Positions 63,749 through 64,000 of a DNA stretch of 64,000 nt are shown in pieces. The position numbers and the translations under genes are program-made. Origin of the DNA: JAKLQR01 sp963753165. GTDB lineage: Bacteria > Nitrospirota > Thermodesulfovibrionia > Thermodesulfovibrionales > SM23-35. Below the pieces are notes generated by a model. The model did no database searches. It was given only the letters and a program-made list of their open reading frames with translations, and was not told the origin of the DNA. The DNA lies in NCBI GenBank assembly GCA_963753165.1, contig CAVWBP010000002.1, positions 62,001-126,000 of the forward strand. Direction: 5' to 3'. Positions within the stretch are counted from its first letter, which is position 1, and every line of letters begins with the position of its first letter.

Positions 63749-64000
63749 CACCGGATTTTCTCTTATTGAGCTGATCGTCGTACTCTTCGTCCTGTCTCTG
63801 GTCCTTGCGATTGTATTGCCGACCTTCACCGGTTTCGGAGAGAGCAGGCTTAAGGCCGAAGCACGGGAGATGGCCTCAATCCTGAGATACGTGAATGACA
63901 ATGCGGTATCGAGAAAAGAGACGTTCTTTCTGAAATTCGATCTCGGGAAAAATATGGTTGCCTGGAGTGAACCCGGAGGGAAAAAACCCGGTCTTTTGAT
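63717..64000 (+). CDS. gspH: Minor pseudopilin GspH-like, cut by window end
   Basis: ATG 63717, preceded by GAAGGGA and overlapping gspG by 32 nt, opens a frame that continues to the window end (94 residues seen). It carries a prepilin motif TG-FSLIELIVVLFVLSLVLAIVLP with Glu5, then AREMASILRYVNDNAVSRKETFFLKFD, which fits GspH/FimT-type minor pseudopilins. Position after gspG supports GspH. The C-terminal part lies outside. Confidence 0.85.
   Translation, partial: MRRSRTGTCNSTGFSLIELIVVLFVLSLVLAIVLPTFTGFGESRLKAEAREMASILRYVNDNAVSRKETFFLKFDLGKNMVAWSEPGGKKPGLL

Overview
The window is bacterial chromosome from a diderm (LPS-making) organism with meso-diaminopimelate-type peptidoglycan, type IVa pili and a type II secretion system. 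Gene content and order (dcw cluster with mraZ, lptCAB-rpoN-hpf-rapZ, pilMNOPQ, DHH-CBS-CCA fusion, moderate GC) fit an uncultured Nitrospirota / Thermodesulfovibrionia-type genome. That assignment is inferred from gene content and was not tested by a search.

Layout. 0-7.4 kb: a partial metallophosphoesterase, PolX, a diguanylate cyclase, a large DHH/CBS/CCA-adding fusion, a thiamine-binding protein and HU. 7.8-26.6 kb: a nearly complete division and cell-wall (dcw) cluster behind a textbook promoter overlapped by an MraZ box: mraZ-rsmH-ftsL-ftsI-murE-murF-mraY-(D,D-carboxypeptidase)-murD-ftsW-murG-murC-murB-ddl-ftsQ-ftsA-ftsZ. 26.7-34 kb: an SspB-like gene, a sigma-54 regulator, a lipoprotein, two L,D-transpeptidases with an unknown periplasmic partner, and the K+ transporter Kup. 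33.9-40.4 kb (minus strand): an SOS-flavoured block (dinB, plsC, a small protein, lexA) rich in REP-like repeats, then DUF72, an ADP-ribosylglycohydrolase and a MetG-beta-like tRNA-binding protein. 40.4-46.8 kb: lptC-lptA-lptB-rpoN-hpf-rapZ, tRNA-Ser, a lipoprotein, tRNA-Arg and truB. 46.9-51.8 kb: pilMNOPQ. 51.9-56.8 kb: two lipoproteins (one Ig-like and repetitive) and a subtilisin-like protease. 57-64 kb: type II secretion genes gspC-D-E-F-G-H, cut by the window end.

The most interesting signal is a module shared by two neighbouring proteins. The subtilase N-terminal prodomain (a GELLVKF...VKDAV...VEYAEPNYI segment) reappears as the extreme C-terminus of the secretin GspD. It is read in the same frame as the secretin domain, so a frameshift did not create the fusion. 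This suggests a dedicated link between the protease and the secretion channel. Other points are a set of probable leaderless genes (-10 elements 5-6 nt before the start codon), truB starting 3 nt after the CCA of tRNA-Arg, an atypical LexA operator, and a 22-bp perfect inverted repeat inside the gsp operon.

Caution: about twenty single-base frameshifts interrupt otherwise intact, often essential genes (dacA-like, murD, ftsW, ddl, rpoN, hpf, rapZ, pilQ, the Ig-like gene, the subtilase tail, gspC, gspD, gspF). Nearly all are +1 shifts. They look like sequencing or assembly errors, so coordinates of these genes span the reconstructed reading.
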